Part shown: positions 8,361 to 17,159 of the stretch, piece by piece | Numbering within the stretch: the stretch's first letter is position 1 | Layout of the letters: each line of letters opens with the position of its first letter | Assembly (NCBI GenBank): GCA_017442825.1 | Contig: JAFRYZ010000020.1 | Span: 1 to 61,031 of the forward strand | Length of the DNA stretch: 61,031 bases | From: Prevotella sp. | GTDB taxonomy: Bacteria; Bacteroidota; Bacteroidia; Bacteroidales; Bacteroidaceae | Reading direction: 5' to 3' | Made by a program: the position numbers and the translations under genes | Notes under the pieces: generated by a model | Databases searched by the model: none | Seen by the model: only the letters and a program-made list of their open reading frames with translations | Told to the model about the DNA's origin: nothing

Positions 8361-8365
8361 GCGAT

Positions 8366-9043
8366 ATGAGTTTAGGCCTACCATTTCAGATAGATATGCT
8401 TGACTGCATTATCAAGGGAATACTCATCGGTATGTTGGCTTCAGCACCGATGGGGCCCGTCGGCATCCTTTGTATCCAGCGTACGCTGAACAAAGGTCGC
8501 TGGTATGGTTTTGTAACAGGCATTGGTGCTGCTGCCAGTGATATTATCTACGCCCTGTTTACAGGTTTGGGAATGAGTTTTGTAATGGATTTCATCAACA
8601 ATGCACAGAACAAGTTCCTCTTGCAGATTTTCGGTTCACTGATGCTGTTGGGATTCGGTATCTATAGTTATATGTCGGACCCCATGAAGAATGCGCACCA
8701 GAGTTCCAACAAGAAGGGGTCGCTGACTCACAATGGCATGACGGCATTCCTTGTCACGCTGAGCAACCCGCTCATTATCTTCCTTTTCATGGCAACCTTC
8801 GGCTCGTTTGCCTTCATCATTCCCGATCATCCTTTGGAGATGACTGTCGGCTACCTCAGCATCGTCATCGGTGCCCTGCTCTGGTGGTTCGGGCTGACGT
8901 GGCTGGTAGATAAGATCCGCAACAAGTTCGATGTCAGCGGCATCGTGATTCTCAATAAGATTATCGGTTCCATCGTCATCGTCTTCTCACTGGTGGCACT
9001 CGTCGGGCTGGTCTTCAATCTGTATCAGTTGCCTGAATGGTAG
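8366..9043 (+). CDS. LysE-family translocator
   Basis: An inner-membrane exporter-like protein of 225 aa with about six hydrophobic segments. The N-terminal LysE/RhtB pattern IIKGILIGMLASAPMGPVGILCIQRTL and GFVTGIGAAASDIIYALFTGLG is clear, as is the later TAFLVTLSNPLIIFLFMATFG. Family members export amino acids or other small metabolites; the substrate here is unknown. The start at 8366 follows the TACCTTTG box. The 40 upstream in-frame codons translate the repeat cassette and are rejected. It precedes the DUF4924-like gene and rfbD. Confidence 0.88.
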   Translation: MSLGLPFQIDMLDCIIKGILIGMLASAPMGPVGILCIQRTLNKGRWYGFVTGIGAAASDIIYALFTGLGMSFVMDFINNAQNKFLLQIFGSLMLLGFGIYSYMSDPMKNAHQSSNKKGSLTHNGMTAFLVTLSNPLIIFLFMATFGSFAFIIPDHPLEMTVGYLSIVIGALLWWFGLTWLVDKIRNKFDVSGIVILNKIIGSIVIVFSLVALVGLVFNLYQLPEW

Positions 9044-9130
9044 AAAGCGCTTCGCTAATTGATAACGGATAAATGACAAAGGATAATGCGTGAATATACA
9101 TTGTAAATCGTTTAATAGTAAATAACAACC

Positions 9131-9688
9131 GTGTTTGTAGCTCAAGAATTAAGAAAGAAAAGCATTGCCGAATACCTGCTGTATATGTGGCAGGTGGAGG
9201 ACATCATACGTGCCTACGACTGTTCGCTGACACGCATTCGAAAGGAGTATATCGACCAGTTTCAATACACCGACGAACAGAAAGAGGACGAGACCGACTG
9301 GTTTGGCGACCTCGTCCGCATGATGAACGGCGAGGGACTGCGCAAAGGCGGACATCTGCAGATTAACCGCGTGGTGATGCAACAGTTGGAAGAATTGCAC
9401 GCCTACCTGTTGGAGTCGAACAATTTTCCCTTCTACACTGCTGAATACTACCGCGTGCTGCCTTTCATCGTTGAACTGCGCAACCACGGAGCCAATAAGG
9501 AAGAACACGAGTTGGAAACCTGCTTCAATGCCCTCTATGGAACGATGATGCTACGACTGCAAAAGAAAGAGATTACGCCTGAGACACAACACGCCATCAA
9601 GGAAATCACTACCTTCATTGGCATGCTCAGCGACTATTTCCAGAAAGACAAGGACGGAGAGTTGGGCGCTTCGCTAAATGATAATTGA
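9131..9688 (+). CDS. DUF4924-like conserved protein
   Basis: A 185-aa, probably cytoplasmic protein starting at GTG (MFVAQELRKKSIAEYLLYMWQVEDIIRAYD), which I recognise as a Bacteroidales-specific family of unknown function (DUF4924). It is largely helical with a charged middle. The GTG start is chosen because no upstream in-frame ATG exists and the conserved N-terminus begins there. The last codons (GASLNDN and stop) are formed by the repeat GCGCTTCGCTAAATGATAA, which returns inverted just before rfbD, so the native C-terminus may have been rewritten by that element. Confidence 0.8.
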   Translation: MFVAQELRKKSIAEYLLYMWQVEDIIRAYDCSLTRIRKEYIDQFQYTDEQKEDETDWFGDLVRMMNGEGLRKGGHLQINRVVMQQLEELHAYLLESNNFPFYTAEYYRVLPFIVELRNHGANKEEHELETCFNALYGTMMLRLQKKEITPETQHAIKEITTFIGMLSDYFQKDKDGELGASLNDN

Positions 9689-9799
9689 CAAAAATGTTAC
9701 CATGACAGAAAACAATATATTTATACGTATTTTAATATCATCCATTAAGACATCGAAAAAGAACTCCCAATAATTATCATTTATCATTTAGCGAAGCGC
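9666..9799. repeat. inverted repeat pair GCGCTTCGCTAAATGATAA bracketing the rfbD upstream spacer
   Basis: The left arm at 9666-9684 covers the stop of the preceding gene. The right arm at about 9781-9799 abuts the rfbD ATG. The intervening DNA is AT-rich and has no ORF. Relatives of the arm occur at 9047-9060 and 14350-14400. It could fold into a long cruciform or be the footprint of a small mobile element. Confidence 0.65.
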
Positions 9800-10651
9800 A
9801 TGAACATATTAATTACAGGTTGTAACGGACAGTTGGGAAATGAGATTCAACTGTTGGAAAGTAAGTATCCGCAACACGACTTTTTTAACACGGATGTAGC
9901 AGAACTCGACATCACCGATGCTGATGCCATTCGACAGTTTGTCAACGACAACCAGATTGACGGCATCATCAACTGTGCTGCCTATACTGCCGTAGATAAG
10001 GCGGAAAGCAACGAAGAGCTGTGTACGAAACTGAATGCAGAGGCTCCGGCTTATCTGGCACAAGCCATCGACGAACGAGGTGGATGGATGGTACAGGTCA
10101 GCACCGACTATGTCTTCGACGGCACGAACCACACCCCCTATCGCGAAGATGAAGATACGTGTCCGAACAGCGTCTATGGCAGTACGAAGCTCGTAGGAGA
10201 ATTGAACGTACAGAAACTGTGCCGGAAGTCGATGATTATCCGCACGGCATGGCTCTACTCCACCTTCGGCAACAACTTCGTGAAGACCATGTTGCGACTG
10301 GGCAGGGAGAAGAACGAACTCGGTGTCATCTTCGACCAGATAGGAACACCGACCTACGCCCGCGACCTCGCCGTTGCCATCATGGCAGCTGTCAGCAAGG
10401 GCATCGTTCCCGGCATCTACCACTTCTCCAACGAGGGTGTCATCTCCTGGTACGACTTCACGAAAGCCATCCACCGCATTGCCGGCATCGACACCTGTCA
10501 TGTCCGGCCGTTGCACACCAGCGAATACCCCACCCCGGCAGCCCGTCCCCACTACTCCGTCCTCGACAAGACGAAGATCAAGGAAACCTACGGCATCGAA
10601 ATTCCTTACTGGGAGGAGAGTCTCAAAGAGTGCATCTCTGCCTTAGGATAA
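9800..10651 (+). CDS. rfbD: dTDP-4-dehydrorhamnose reductase
   Basis: The last step of dTDP-L-rhamnose synthesis for cell-surface polysaccharides. An SDR-type Rossmann fold shows N-terminal ITGCNGQLGNE, the Tyr-Lys catalytic pair in YGSTKLVGE, STDYVFDG, and FDQIGTPTYARDLA near the substrate loop. The length of 283 aa is typical. The ATG directly follows the right arm of an inverted repeat. It is convergent with the PepSY-like gene, with a shared bidirectional terminator between. Confidence 0.95.
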   Translation: MNILITGCNGQLGNEIQLLESKYPQHDFFNTDVAELDITDADAIRQFVNDNQIDGIINCAAYTAVDKAESNEELCTKLNAEAPAYLAQAIDERGGWMVQVSTDYVFDGTNHTPYREDEDTCPNSVYGSTKLVGELNVQKLCRKSMIIRTAWLYSTFGNNFVKTMLRLGREKNELGVIFDQIGTPTYARDLAVAIMAAVSKGIVPGIYHFSNEGVISWYDFTKAIHRIAGIDTCHVRPLHTSEYPTPAARPHYSVLDKTKIKETYGIEIPYWEESLKECISALG

Positions 10652-10673
10652 TCGCTCCGTACTCCGAAAAAAC

Positions 10674-10713
10674 GAAACAGGGTGTGTCATGTTGAAGTGA
10701 CACACCCTGTTTC
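10674..10713. terminator. bidirectional terminator between rfbD and the PepSY-like gene
   Basis: A perfect 16-bp stem (10674-10689 with 10698-10713; arm GAAACAGGGTGTGTCA) with an 8-nt loop. There is a run of A on the left side, which would be the U tract for the minus strand. Confidence 0.9.
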
Positions 10714-10729
10714 TGTACGGTGATGCTGT

Positions 10730-11167
10730 TTAGTCATCTACGCCTATGAGATTGCCCAACTTGTCAAACTTCAGTTCAATGTCGTTAGACAGTTCAATGC
10801 TATAACCATAACGCTCCTTGTCTATCTTTGTAATAAAAAAAGTAGAGAAGTTCGTTTGCACATAAGCGGCAATGGGTGCCGGAATAATGGTTGCAGGAAC
10901 AGCCTGAAAGTCGTGGCAATCTACCTTGTCCCAAACGCCTTTACGATCGAAATCGATCTCGGTTCCGTCGTCAAGGCGAACCTCGTACTTCCTACCATCC
11001 TTCTGGGCATAGAAAATCTTCTTACCAGGGAAATGAGTAGCCACAAACGTCTTTGCACCTTCAGGCAACTGTGTTACGGGAATCACCCTGCCATCTGCAT
11101 AACTCACGGTTGACACCAGCAAGCACACCAGTGCCACCAACATAAATTTCATACTTTTCATACTCAT
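10730..11167 (-). CDS. secreted PepSY-like (PF11396-type) protein
   Basis: A 145-aa exported protein with signal peptide FMLVALVCLLVSTVSYA. Two PepSY-like repeats follow: one around LPEGAKTFVATHFPGKKIFYAQKDG with EVRLDDGTEIDFDRKG, and one around PAPIAAYVQTNFSTFFITKID with SIELSNDIELKFDKLGNLIG. Bacteroidales have many such periplasmic proteins, sometimes described as beta-lactamase-inhibitor-like; the function is unproven. It is a single-gene unit with its own promoter. Confidence 0.85.
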   Translation of the reverse strand: MSMKSMKFMLVALVCLLVSTVSYADGRVIPVTQLPEGAKTFVATHFPGKKIFYAQKDGRKYEVRLDDGTEIDFDRKGVWDKVDCHDFQAVPATIIPAPIAAYVQTNFSTFFITKIDKERYGYSIELSNDIELKFDKLGNLIGVDD

Positions 11168-11251
11168 ATCGTTTTTTGTTCATAAAGGTCCGCGCTATAT
11201 TCTAACACGGTATTGTCTATAACAAGTTTTTTCTCATCTCATTTTATTTTG

Positions 11252-11283
11252 CAAATATATGAAGTACCTGTCAATATTCCAAA
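11252..11283 (-). promoter_or_regulatory. promoter of the PepSY-like gene (TATATTTG at 11252-11259, TTTG at 11280-11283)
   Basis: Both consensus boxes are on the minus strand with a 20-bp spacer, giving a leader of about 80 nt. Confidence 0.75.
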
Positions 11284-11353
11284 TATTTTTTTTACAAGTG
11301 TTGTCAGTCCTACGTTTTTTCCTATTTTACGTTCCTACCTTTAAAAAAAGCCT

Positions 11354-11451
11354 TACCTTTGACCTGCGGCCGAAGGTACTGACGTTCTGGAAAAACAAAA
11401 AATTGTCAATTATCAATTGTCAATTGTCAATTATAAATCGTACCTTTGCAG
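11354..11451 (+). repeat. dispersed promoter cassette, copy B (upstream of prfC)
   Basis: Has the same structure as copy A at 8263-8360: TACCTTTG at both ends 87 nt apart (11354-11361, 11441-11448), GGTACTGACGTTCTGGAAAA and a CAATTG array. The distal box is the likely prfC -7 element. Confidence 0.8.
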
Positions 11452-11471
11452 CCACAAAAATCATAAGTAAC

Positions 11472-13085
11472 GTGAATCCAGAAATTGAACGCAGGCGGAC
11501 GTTCGCCATTATTTCGCACCCGGATGCAGGTAAGACAACGCTGACAGAGAAGTTTCTGCTGTTTGGCGGACAGATACAGGTGGCTGGTGCCGTGAAGAGT
11601 AACAAAATCAGGAAGACAGCGACATCCGACTGGATGGACATCGAGAAACAAAGAGGTATCTCGGTATCGACGTCGGTGATGGAATTTGACTATACGCCTG
11701 AGGGCTCTGAGACAGAATATAAGGTGAACATTCTCGACACACCGGGACACCAGGACTTTGCCGAAGACACTTACCGTACGCTGACGGCTGTTGACTCTGC
11801 CATCATCGTGGTGGACAGTGCCAAGGGTGTGGAGACGCAGACGAGGAAGTTGATGGAGGTGTGCCGCATGAGGAATACGCCCGTCATTATCTTCATCAAC
11901 AAGATGGACCGCGAGGGCCGCGACCCGTTCGACCTGTTGGACGAACTGGAACAGGAACTGCAAATCAAGGTGCGTCCGCTGTCGTGGCCTATCAACCAAG
12001 GACAGAAGTTCAAGGGCGTTTATAATATCTATGAGAACAAACTCGACCTCTTCACGCCCGACAAGCAGCGGGTGACGGAGAAGGTGGAGGTAAGTCTCAC
12101 CCCTACCCCAACCAGCGAGGGGAATCATCAGCCTTTTGTAGATGATCTCATTGGCGAGCAGGACGCGCAACAGTTGCGCGACGACCTGGAACTGGTGGAT
12201 GGTGTCTATCCTGAGTTCAACGTGGAGACCTATCGCGCGGCAGAGGTGGCACCGGTGTTCTTCGGTTCTGCCCTGAACAATTTCGGTGTGCAGGAACTCC
12301 TCAACTGCTTCGTGGAGATTGCCCCGTCGCCGAAACCGACGAAGGCTGAAGAGCGCGACATTCAACCCGACGAACCGAAGTTTACGGGATTCATCTTCAA
12401 AATCACTGCCAACATCGACCCGAACCACCGTTCGTGTATTGCTTTCTGCAAGGTGTGCAGCGGTAAGTTCCAGCGTAACCAGCCCTATCTGCACGTACGT
12501 CAAGGAAAGACTTTGCGCTTCTCCTCGCCTACTCAGTTCATGGCGCAACGCAAGAGCACCATCGAGGAGGCGTGGCCAGGTGACATCGTGGGTCTGCCCG
12601 ACAACGGCATCTTCAAGATTGGCGATACGCTGACGGAGGGTGAGCAGATACATTTCCGCGGTTTGCCATCGTTCTCGCCGGAGATGTTCAAGTATATTGA
12701 GAACGATGACCCGATGAAGTCGAAGCAATTGGAGAAAGGCATCCAGCAGCTCATGGACGAGGGTGTGGCTCAGCTGTTTGTCAACCAGTTTAACGGCAGG
12801 AAGATCATCGGTACTGTGGGACAGTTACAGTTTGAAGTCATCCAGTACCGACTGGAAAACGAGTACAACGCCAAGTGCCGCTGGGAACCCGTCCACCTGT
12901 ACAAAGCCTGCTGGATAGAGGCTGACGACGAGCAGGAACTGGAGAACTTCAAGAAGCGCAAGTATCAGTATATGGCAAAAGACCGTGAGGGACGCGACGT
13001 GTTCCTTGCCGACTCTGGCTATGTGCTCTCGATGGCACAGCAGGATTTCGAGCACATCAAGTTCCACTTCACGAGCGAATTCTAA
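11472..13085 (+). CDS. prfC: peptide chain release factor 3
   Basis: A translational GTPase that recycles RF1/RF2 from the ribosome. The G1 motif is [10 protein letters not shown]3 DTPGHQDF, and G4 NKMD. Domains II-III follow with GNGQ-free RF3 features ([25 protein letters not shown]). The start is the GTG at 11472 ([17 protein letters not shown]). The longer in-frame extension translates the promoter repeat and contains no family sequence. The product is 537 aa. Residues about 208-222 ([15 protein letters not shown]) look like an in-frame insertion of a repeat also present in a pectate lyase at 45290-45335. The stop overlaps the convergent UpxY stop by 3-4 nt. Confidence 0.95.
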   Translation: MNPEIERRRTFAIISHPDAGKTTLTEKFLLFGGQIQVAGAVKSNKIRKTATSDWMDIEKQRGISVSTSVMEFDYTPEGSETEYKVNILDTPGHQDFAEDTYRTLTAVDSAIIVVDSAKGVETQTRKLMEVCRMRNTPVIIFINKMDREGRDPFDLLDELEQELQIKVRPLSWPINQGQKFKGVYNIYENKLDLFTPDKQRVTEKVEVSLTPTPTSEGNHQPFVDDLIGEQDAQQLRDDLELVDGVYPEFNVETYRAAEVAPVFFGSALNNFGVQELLNCFVEIAPSPKPTKAEERDIQPDEPKFTGFIFKITANIDPNHRSCIAFCKVCSGKFQRNQPYLHVRQGKTLRFSSPTQFMAQRKSTIEEAWPGDIVGLPDNGIFKIGDTLTEGEQIHFRGLPSFSPEMFKYIENDDPMKSKQLEKGIQQLMDEGVAQLFVNQFNGRKIIGTVGQLQFEVIQYRLENEYNAKCRWEPVHLYKACWIEADDEQELENFKKRKYQYMAKDREGRDVFLADSGYVLSMAQQDFEHIKFHFTSEF

Positions 13086-13639
13086 GCCTCATCAACTGCT
13101 ACACAACACCACCGACTGACCTTCAAGGCTACGCCCATGCCGGGCACCTCTTTCAGCAGGTAGTATTTCTTGCTGATACGTACCAGTCTGCCGGAGAGTC
13201 CTTTCAACGGTCCATATTTCACCAAGACCTTCGCACCGGGTTTCATCTTGGCTTCTTCCTCACTCAGGTATTTCTTCAGTTCCACCTCAGGATTACACAT
13301 GATGCGGAACTCCTCCATCTGGCGTGACGGAATTTCATACAGTTCCCTACTCTCCCTTGTCTTCCTGATGGCAACCATCTTGAAGTTGGACTCTATCATC
13401 AATTGTACCAGCTGGGCATCGTCGATGGTCTTCTTGACGAAAATAAGATTATGGACCACAGGACGAAGTTCGTGATGCAACTTGCCATCGCGACCTTCGA
13501 AATCAACCCACTGCTTAGGGATGAACGTTTCCAAGCCTTTGGACTGGAAATATACTTCTACCTCTTTCTGCTTCAACGAAAACAGGCGGACGGCAAACCA
13601 CGGCAGGGCTATTGCTGGTTTTTCTGGTATCTGTTCCAT
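13082..13639 (-). CDS. UpxY/NusG-like transcription antiterminator
   Basis: A 185-aa paralogue of NusG. The N-terminal NGN domain begins [24 protein letters not shown]-terminal KOW motif follows ([24 protein letters not shown]). In Bacteroidales such proteins (UpxY) promote read-through of a specific, usually adjacent, polysaccharide operon. Here no capsule operon follows within the window: the gene is convergent with prfC and lies downstream of the trp operon with its own promoter (TACCTTTG at 13649-13656). Its target is therefore unknown. The start at 13639 is chosen because the upstream 16 codons translate the CAATTG array. Confidence 0.85.
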   Translation of the reverse strand: MEQIPEKPAIALPWFAVRLFSLKQKEVEVYFQSKGLETFIPKQWVDFEGRDGKLHHELRPVVHNLIFVKKTIDDAQLVQLMIESNFKMVAIRKTRESRELYEIPSRQMEEFRIMCNPEVELKKYLSEEEAKMKPGAKVLVKYGPLKGLSGRLVRISKKYYLLKEVPGMGVALKVSRWCCVAVDEA

Positions 13640-13648
13640 AATCGCCTG

Positions 13649-13715
13649 CAAAGGTAATATAAATAATTGATAATTGATAATTGACAATTGACAATTGACA
13701 ATTGATAATTGAAAA
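13649..13715 (-). promoter_or_regulatory. CAATTG-array promoter of the UpxY-like gene, -7 box TACCTTTG at 13649-13656
   Basis: A long run of ATTGTCA/ATTATCA units (about 13661-13715) ends at TACCTTTG-CAGGCGATT-ATG on the minus strand. It is the same class as the elements at 4054, 8263 and 11354. Confidence 0.75.
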
Positions 13716-13761
13716 TCTCCAGCTCGCTGAAGCTCGTAGGAGCGGCAAAGACGAACGACAA

Positions 13762-14343
13762 TTATGTCCTTTTCCCGCTGTTCAGCCAGTTGGCTATCAT
13801 CTGTCTGCCGTCGGGCGTCAGCACACTTTCGGGATGGAACTGGATGCCTTGAATGTCGTAGTCACGATGACGGAGTCCCATGATCTGTCCTTCGTCACTC
13901 TCGGCTGTTATCTCCAGACAGTCGGGGAAACCATCTTTGGACACCACCCATGAGTGGTAGCGCCCGATGGTGACCCTATCGGGAAGTCCGGCAAAGAGTG
14001 AGGTGGCACTGTGGTCCAGCACCGTTCCGTCGGTAGCTACACCATGATAGACATCGGAAAGGTTGGATAGTTTGCCGCCGAAGACCTCCCCAATAGCCTG
14101 ATGACCGAGACAGACACCCAGCATGGGCTTGCGTCCGGCATAGGTGCGGATGACATCGAGCAAGAGTCCGGCTTCGGAAGGGATGCCTGGACCAGGCGAC
14201 AAAATGATTTTATCGAATGCCTCTAACTGCGGCAGTTCAAACTGGTCGTTACGGAAGACGGTGACCGCGGCTCCAAGCTCGCGCACCAAATGGGCGAGGT
14301 TGTAGGTGAAGGAGTCGTAATTATCTATAATAACAATGTGCAT
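13762..14343 (-). CDS. trpG: anthranilate synthase component II (glutamine amidotransferase)
   Basis: Supplies ammonia from Gln to TrpE. It is a class I amidotransferase with the nucleophile Cys in GVCLGHQAIGE, the oxyanion region ILSPGPGIPSEAG and the His-Glu pair in FHPESV. The 193-aa length is standard. It is the last gene of the trp operon, 69 nt after trpE; the spacer contains tandem CTAAATGATAAATGATAA repeats. No strong terminator is visible after it. Confidence 0.96.
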   Translation of the reverse strand: MHIVIIDNYDSFTYNLAHLVRELGAAVTVFRNDQFELPQLEAFDKIILSPGPGIPSEAGLLLDVIRTYAGRKPMLGVCLGHQAIGEVFGGKLSNLSDVYHGVATDGTVLDHSATSLFAGLPDRVTIGRYHSWVVSKDGFPDCLEITAESDEGQIMGLRHRDYDIQGIQFHPESVLTPDGRQMIANWLNSGKRT

Positions 14344-14400
14344 GAGGGGGCTTCGCTAAATGATAAATGATAAACGCTTCACTAAATGATAAATGATAAT
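14344..14400. repeat. tandem CTTCGCTAAATGATAA-type repeats in the trpE-trpG spacer
   Basis: Two copies of CTTC(G/A)CTAAATGATAAATGATAA-like sequence. They are related to the inverted repeat around 9666-9799. Confidence 0.65.
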
Positions 14401-14412
14401 GGATAAATCCGG

Positions 14413-15915
14413 TTATAAGTTTTCTGCCATGTGGATAGCTTTGACGAGGGCACCGAGCTTGTGGTTGACTTCCTGCAACTCGTATTCGTCGTTGCTCTTG
14501 GCAACGATGCCACTGCCTGCCTGGAACCACAGTTCACCATTACGGCTGATGAAGGTACGGATGACAATGGCTTGATTGAGATTGCCATTAAAACCGATGA
14601 AGCCGATACACCCGCCATAGGCACCACGGTTATGCGGTTCCAGTTCGCTGATAATCTGCATGGCACGCACCTTGGGGGCACCACTGAGGGTTCCGGCAGG
14701 GAAGGTGTCGATGAAGGTGCGAATCTTGGTGGAGAGGATATCGGAGTAATCGGAGTTTTCAGAATAATCGGAGTTTTCAGAATAATCGGAGTTTTCGGAG
14801 TAATCGGAGTTTTCAGAATACTCAGAATCATCCGATATTTTTCCGCTGACGCGACTCACGAGATGAATCACATGACTGTAGAATTGCATGTCTTTATAGA
14901 AATCGACATGAACATCATGGCAATTGCGCGACAAGTCGTTGCGTGCCAAATCGACCAACATCACATGTTCGGCATTCTCCTTGGGGTCGTTGCGCAGATA
15001 TTCGGCATTCTTGCGATCTTGATCGGCATCGCCTGTTCGCGGAGTAGTACCGGCAATGGGGTCGATAAAGGCGGTGTCGCCCTCTATGCGGCAATGGGTT
15101 TCGGGTGAGGAACCAAAGATTCGGAAACCACCGAAGTCGAAATAGAACAGATACGGACTGGGATTGATGCTGCGCAGGGCACGGTAGAGTTTGAAGTCGT
15201 CGCCTTCGTAGCGCTGTATGAAACGGCGTGAGATGACAATCTGGAAGACGTCGCCACGCAGACAATGGCGGATGCACTGCCGGATATTGGCTTTATGTTC
15301 TTCGTCGGTAAGCGTTGACGTGGTCTCGCCCACCGGACGGAAGTCGTAGGGTTGGATATTGGAACGGTTGATGTCTTTCTGCAACTGTTCGAGGGCTGCC
15401 TCGCCAGCAAGGGTGATGAGAGTCATCTGATTGTTGAAATGGTCGAAGACGACGAGGTCGCGGAACATCACATAATAGATGTCGGGAGCATCGTTCTTCT
15501 CCATCGTCTCATCCTTGACGGGAATGTCTTCAAAATAGCGCACGGCATTGAAGGTGGTATAGCCATAGAGCCCACAACATTCGGATGCTTTGCCTTCAAC
15601 ACGGAAAGAGGAGATGAAACGGCTGATGCCATCAGCCACAAAGTTCTTCGCATGACCTTTTGACGAGGCTTCGATATGCTGACGTTCTACCCGTCCGTCA
15701 GGATAGGTTGTCGTCACCACATCGTGGCCTACGGCGATGCTTGCCAGCGGGTGAATACCGATAAACGAGCGGCTGTTGTCGTTGCCGTGATAGTCGGAAC
15801 TCTCCATCAAGGCACTCTGCGGACAAAGGTCACGCAGCCGCATATAGACTCCCACAGGCGTATAGAGGTCTGCCAGGAGTTTTCGGGTGGTAGTATGATA
15901 CTTAAAAGTCGCCAT
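14413..15915 (-). CDS. trpE: anthranilate synthase component I
   Basis: Converts chorismate plus NH3 to anthranilate. The chorismate-binding core is evident in QIVISRRF, RIFGSSPETHCRIEGD, DPIAGTTPRTGD and FPAGTLSGAPKVRAM. The N-terminal ALMESSDYHG corresponds to the Trp feedback site region (LLES in other TrpE). The length is 500 aa. It contains an in-frame tandem repeat at about residues 361-393 (SENSDY repeated), between VSRVSGKISDD and ILSTKIRTFIDTFPAG, a surface position near the active-site half. The start overlaps the end of trpB by 14 nt, indicating coupling. Confidence 0.95.
   Translation of the reverse strand: MATFKYHTTTRKLLADLYTPVGVYMRLRDLCPQSALMESSDYHGNDNSRSFIGIHPLASIAVGHDVVTTTYPDGRVERQHIEASSKGHAKNFVADGISRFISSFRVEGKASECCGLYGYTTFNAVRYFEDIPVKDETMEKNDAPDIYYVMFRDLVVFDHFNNQMTLITLAGEAALEQLQKDINRSNIQPYDFRPVGETTSTLTDEEHKANIRQCIRHCLRGDVFQIVISRRFIQRYEGDDFKLYRALRSINPSPYLFYFDFGGFRIFGSSPETHCRIEGDTAFIDPIAGTTPRTGDADQDRKNAEYLRNDPKENAEHVMLVDLARNDLSRNCHDVHVDFYKDMQFYSHVIHLVSRVSGKISDDSEYSENSDYSENSDYSENSDYSENSDYSDILSTKIRTFIDTFPAGTLSGAPKVRAMQIISELEPHNRGAYGGCIGFIGFNGNLNQAIVIRTFISRNGELWFQAGSGIVAKSNDEYELQEVNHKLGALVKAIHMAENL
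14737..14834 (-). repeat. in-frame TCGGA/TCAGA short-period repeat in trpE
   Basis: About five near-identical 18-nt units (GGAGTTTTCAGAATAATC on the plus strand) encode Ser-Glu-Asn-Ser-Asp-Tyr. The same 9-nt periodic theme (TCnGAnnAn) appears between trpC and trpF and in the Ser-Asp linker of the lipoprotein at 22649-23344. Confidence 0.85.
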
Positions 15916-17110
15916 ATTCTTTCGCCATTTTCTTGTTGTTGAGATAGGTCATCACATCTTTATCGCCACGACCGCTGACTGTCAGCACGACAACATCGTC
16001 AGGTTGGAAGGTCAGTTTGTTCAAGGCTGCTATGGCATGGGCACTCTCGATAGCCGGGATGATGCCTTCCATGCGTGTCAGCTCGTAACCGCCATAGATG
16101 GCCTCATCGTCATTGATGGCAAGGACTTGGGTGCGTCCGCTCTGCGCCAGGTTGGCATGCATCGGACCGATGCCGGGATAGTCGAGTCCGGCAGAGATGG
16201 TGAAGGCTTCCTTGATTTGCCCGTCGTCGGTCTGCATCACCAGCGACTTGGCACCATGGATGATGCCTACGGTTCCGCAATGCATGGTGGCAGCCGTATA
16301 GTCGGTGTCAATACCGTGTCCGCCAGCTTCTGCCAAAACAATGCGCACGCGCTCGTCGTCGATATAGTGGTAGATGGTTCCTGCAGCGTTGGAGCCCCCG
16401 CCGACACAGGCAATGAGATAGTCGGGATAGTCGCGTCCGACCTTCTCCTGCAACTGCCATTTTATTTCCTCAGAGATGACACTTTGCATACGGGCAACGA
16501 TGTCGGGATAAGGATGGGGCCCCATCGTACTGCCTACAATATAGAACGTGTCCTGCGGATGGCAGCACCAGTCGCGAATGGCTTCGGAACACGCATCGGA
16601 GAGCGTCATGTTGCCAGTGGTCACGGGATGGACCTCGGCACCCAACATCTTCATACGTTCCACATTGGTATGCTGACGTTCCACATCGGTCTTGCCCATG
16701 AAGATTTCGCACTGCATATTCATCAGGGCACACACCGTAGCCGTGGCGACACCGTGCTGACCGGCTCCTGTCTCGGCAATAATGCGCGTCTTGCCCATCT
16801 TCTTCGCCATGAGAATCTGTCCGATGGTATTGTTGATTTTATGGGCTCCCGTGTGGTTCAGGTCTTCGCGCTTCAGATAGAGCTGACAACCATAGTGCTC
16901 ACTCATGCGCTTGGCAAAATACAAAGGTGACGGACGTCCCACATAGTCTTTCAACAGTGCATGATATGCCTGCTTGAAGTCTTCACTCTCGATGATGGGA
17001 AGATAGGCGTCCTGCAAATCATGGACGCACTTATACAATATTTCCGGTACGTATGCGCCTCCGAATTCTCCATAGAATCCGTTTTTATCGACAAAATAGT
17101 TTTTACTCAT
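15902..17110 (-). CDS. trpB: tryptophan synthase beta chain
   Basis: PLP-dependent condensation of indole with serine. The PLP lysine is in KREDLNHTGAHKINN. The phosphate-binding glycine loop is CVGGGSNAAG, and family motifs GEFGGAYVPE and ETGAGQHGVATA are present. The 402-aa length is typical of the TrpB1 type that works with TrpA. It lies 49 nt after trpA and overlaps trpE. Confidence 0.97.
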   Translation of the reverse strand: MSKNYFVDKNGFYGEFGGAYVPEILYKCVHDLQDAYLPIIESEDFKQAYHALLKDYVGRPSPLYFAKRMSEHYGCQLYLKREDLNHTGAHKINNTIGQILMAKKMGKTRIIAETGAGQHGVATATVCALMNMQCEIFMGKTDVERQHTNVERMKMLGAEVHPVTTGNMTLSDACSEAIRDWCCHPQDTFYIVGSTMGPHPYPDIVARMQSVISEEIKWQLQEKVGRDYPDYLIACVGGGSNAAGTIYHYIDDERVRIVLAEAGGHGIDTDYTAATMHCGTVGIIHGAKSLVMQTDDGQIKEAFTISAGLDYPGIGPMHANLAQSGRTQVLAINDDEAIYGGYELTRMEGIIPAIESAHAIAALNKLTFQPDDVVVLTVSGRGDKDVMTYLNNKKMAKEYGDF

Positions 17111-17159
17111 AGTTTTTGTTAGTATTTGTGTAGCTCAAGTTCTTCCTGATTTCATTTGT

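Noticed and set aside
8246-8365. N-terminal extension of the LysE-type protein
   Set aside because: It translates the promoter cassette ([11 protein letters not shown]), lies upstream of the -7 box and has no family similarity.
11259-11471. N-terminal extension of RF3
   Set aside because: Same reason: repeat-derived sequence upstream of the promoter box. GTG at 11472 gives the family N-terminus.
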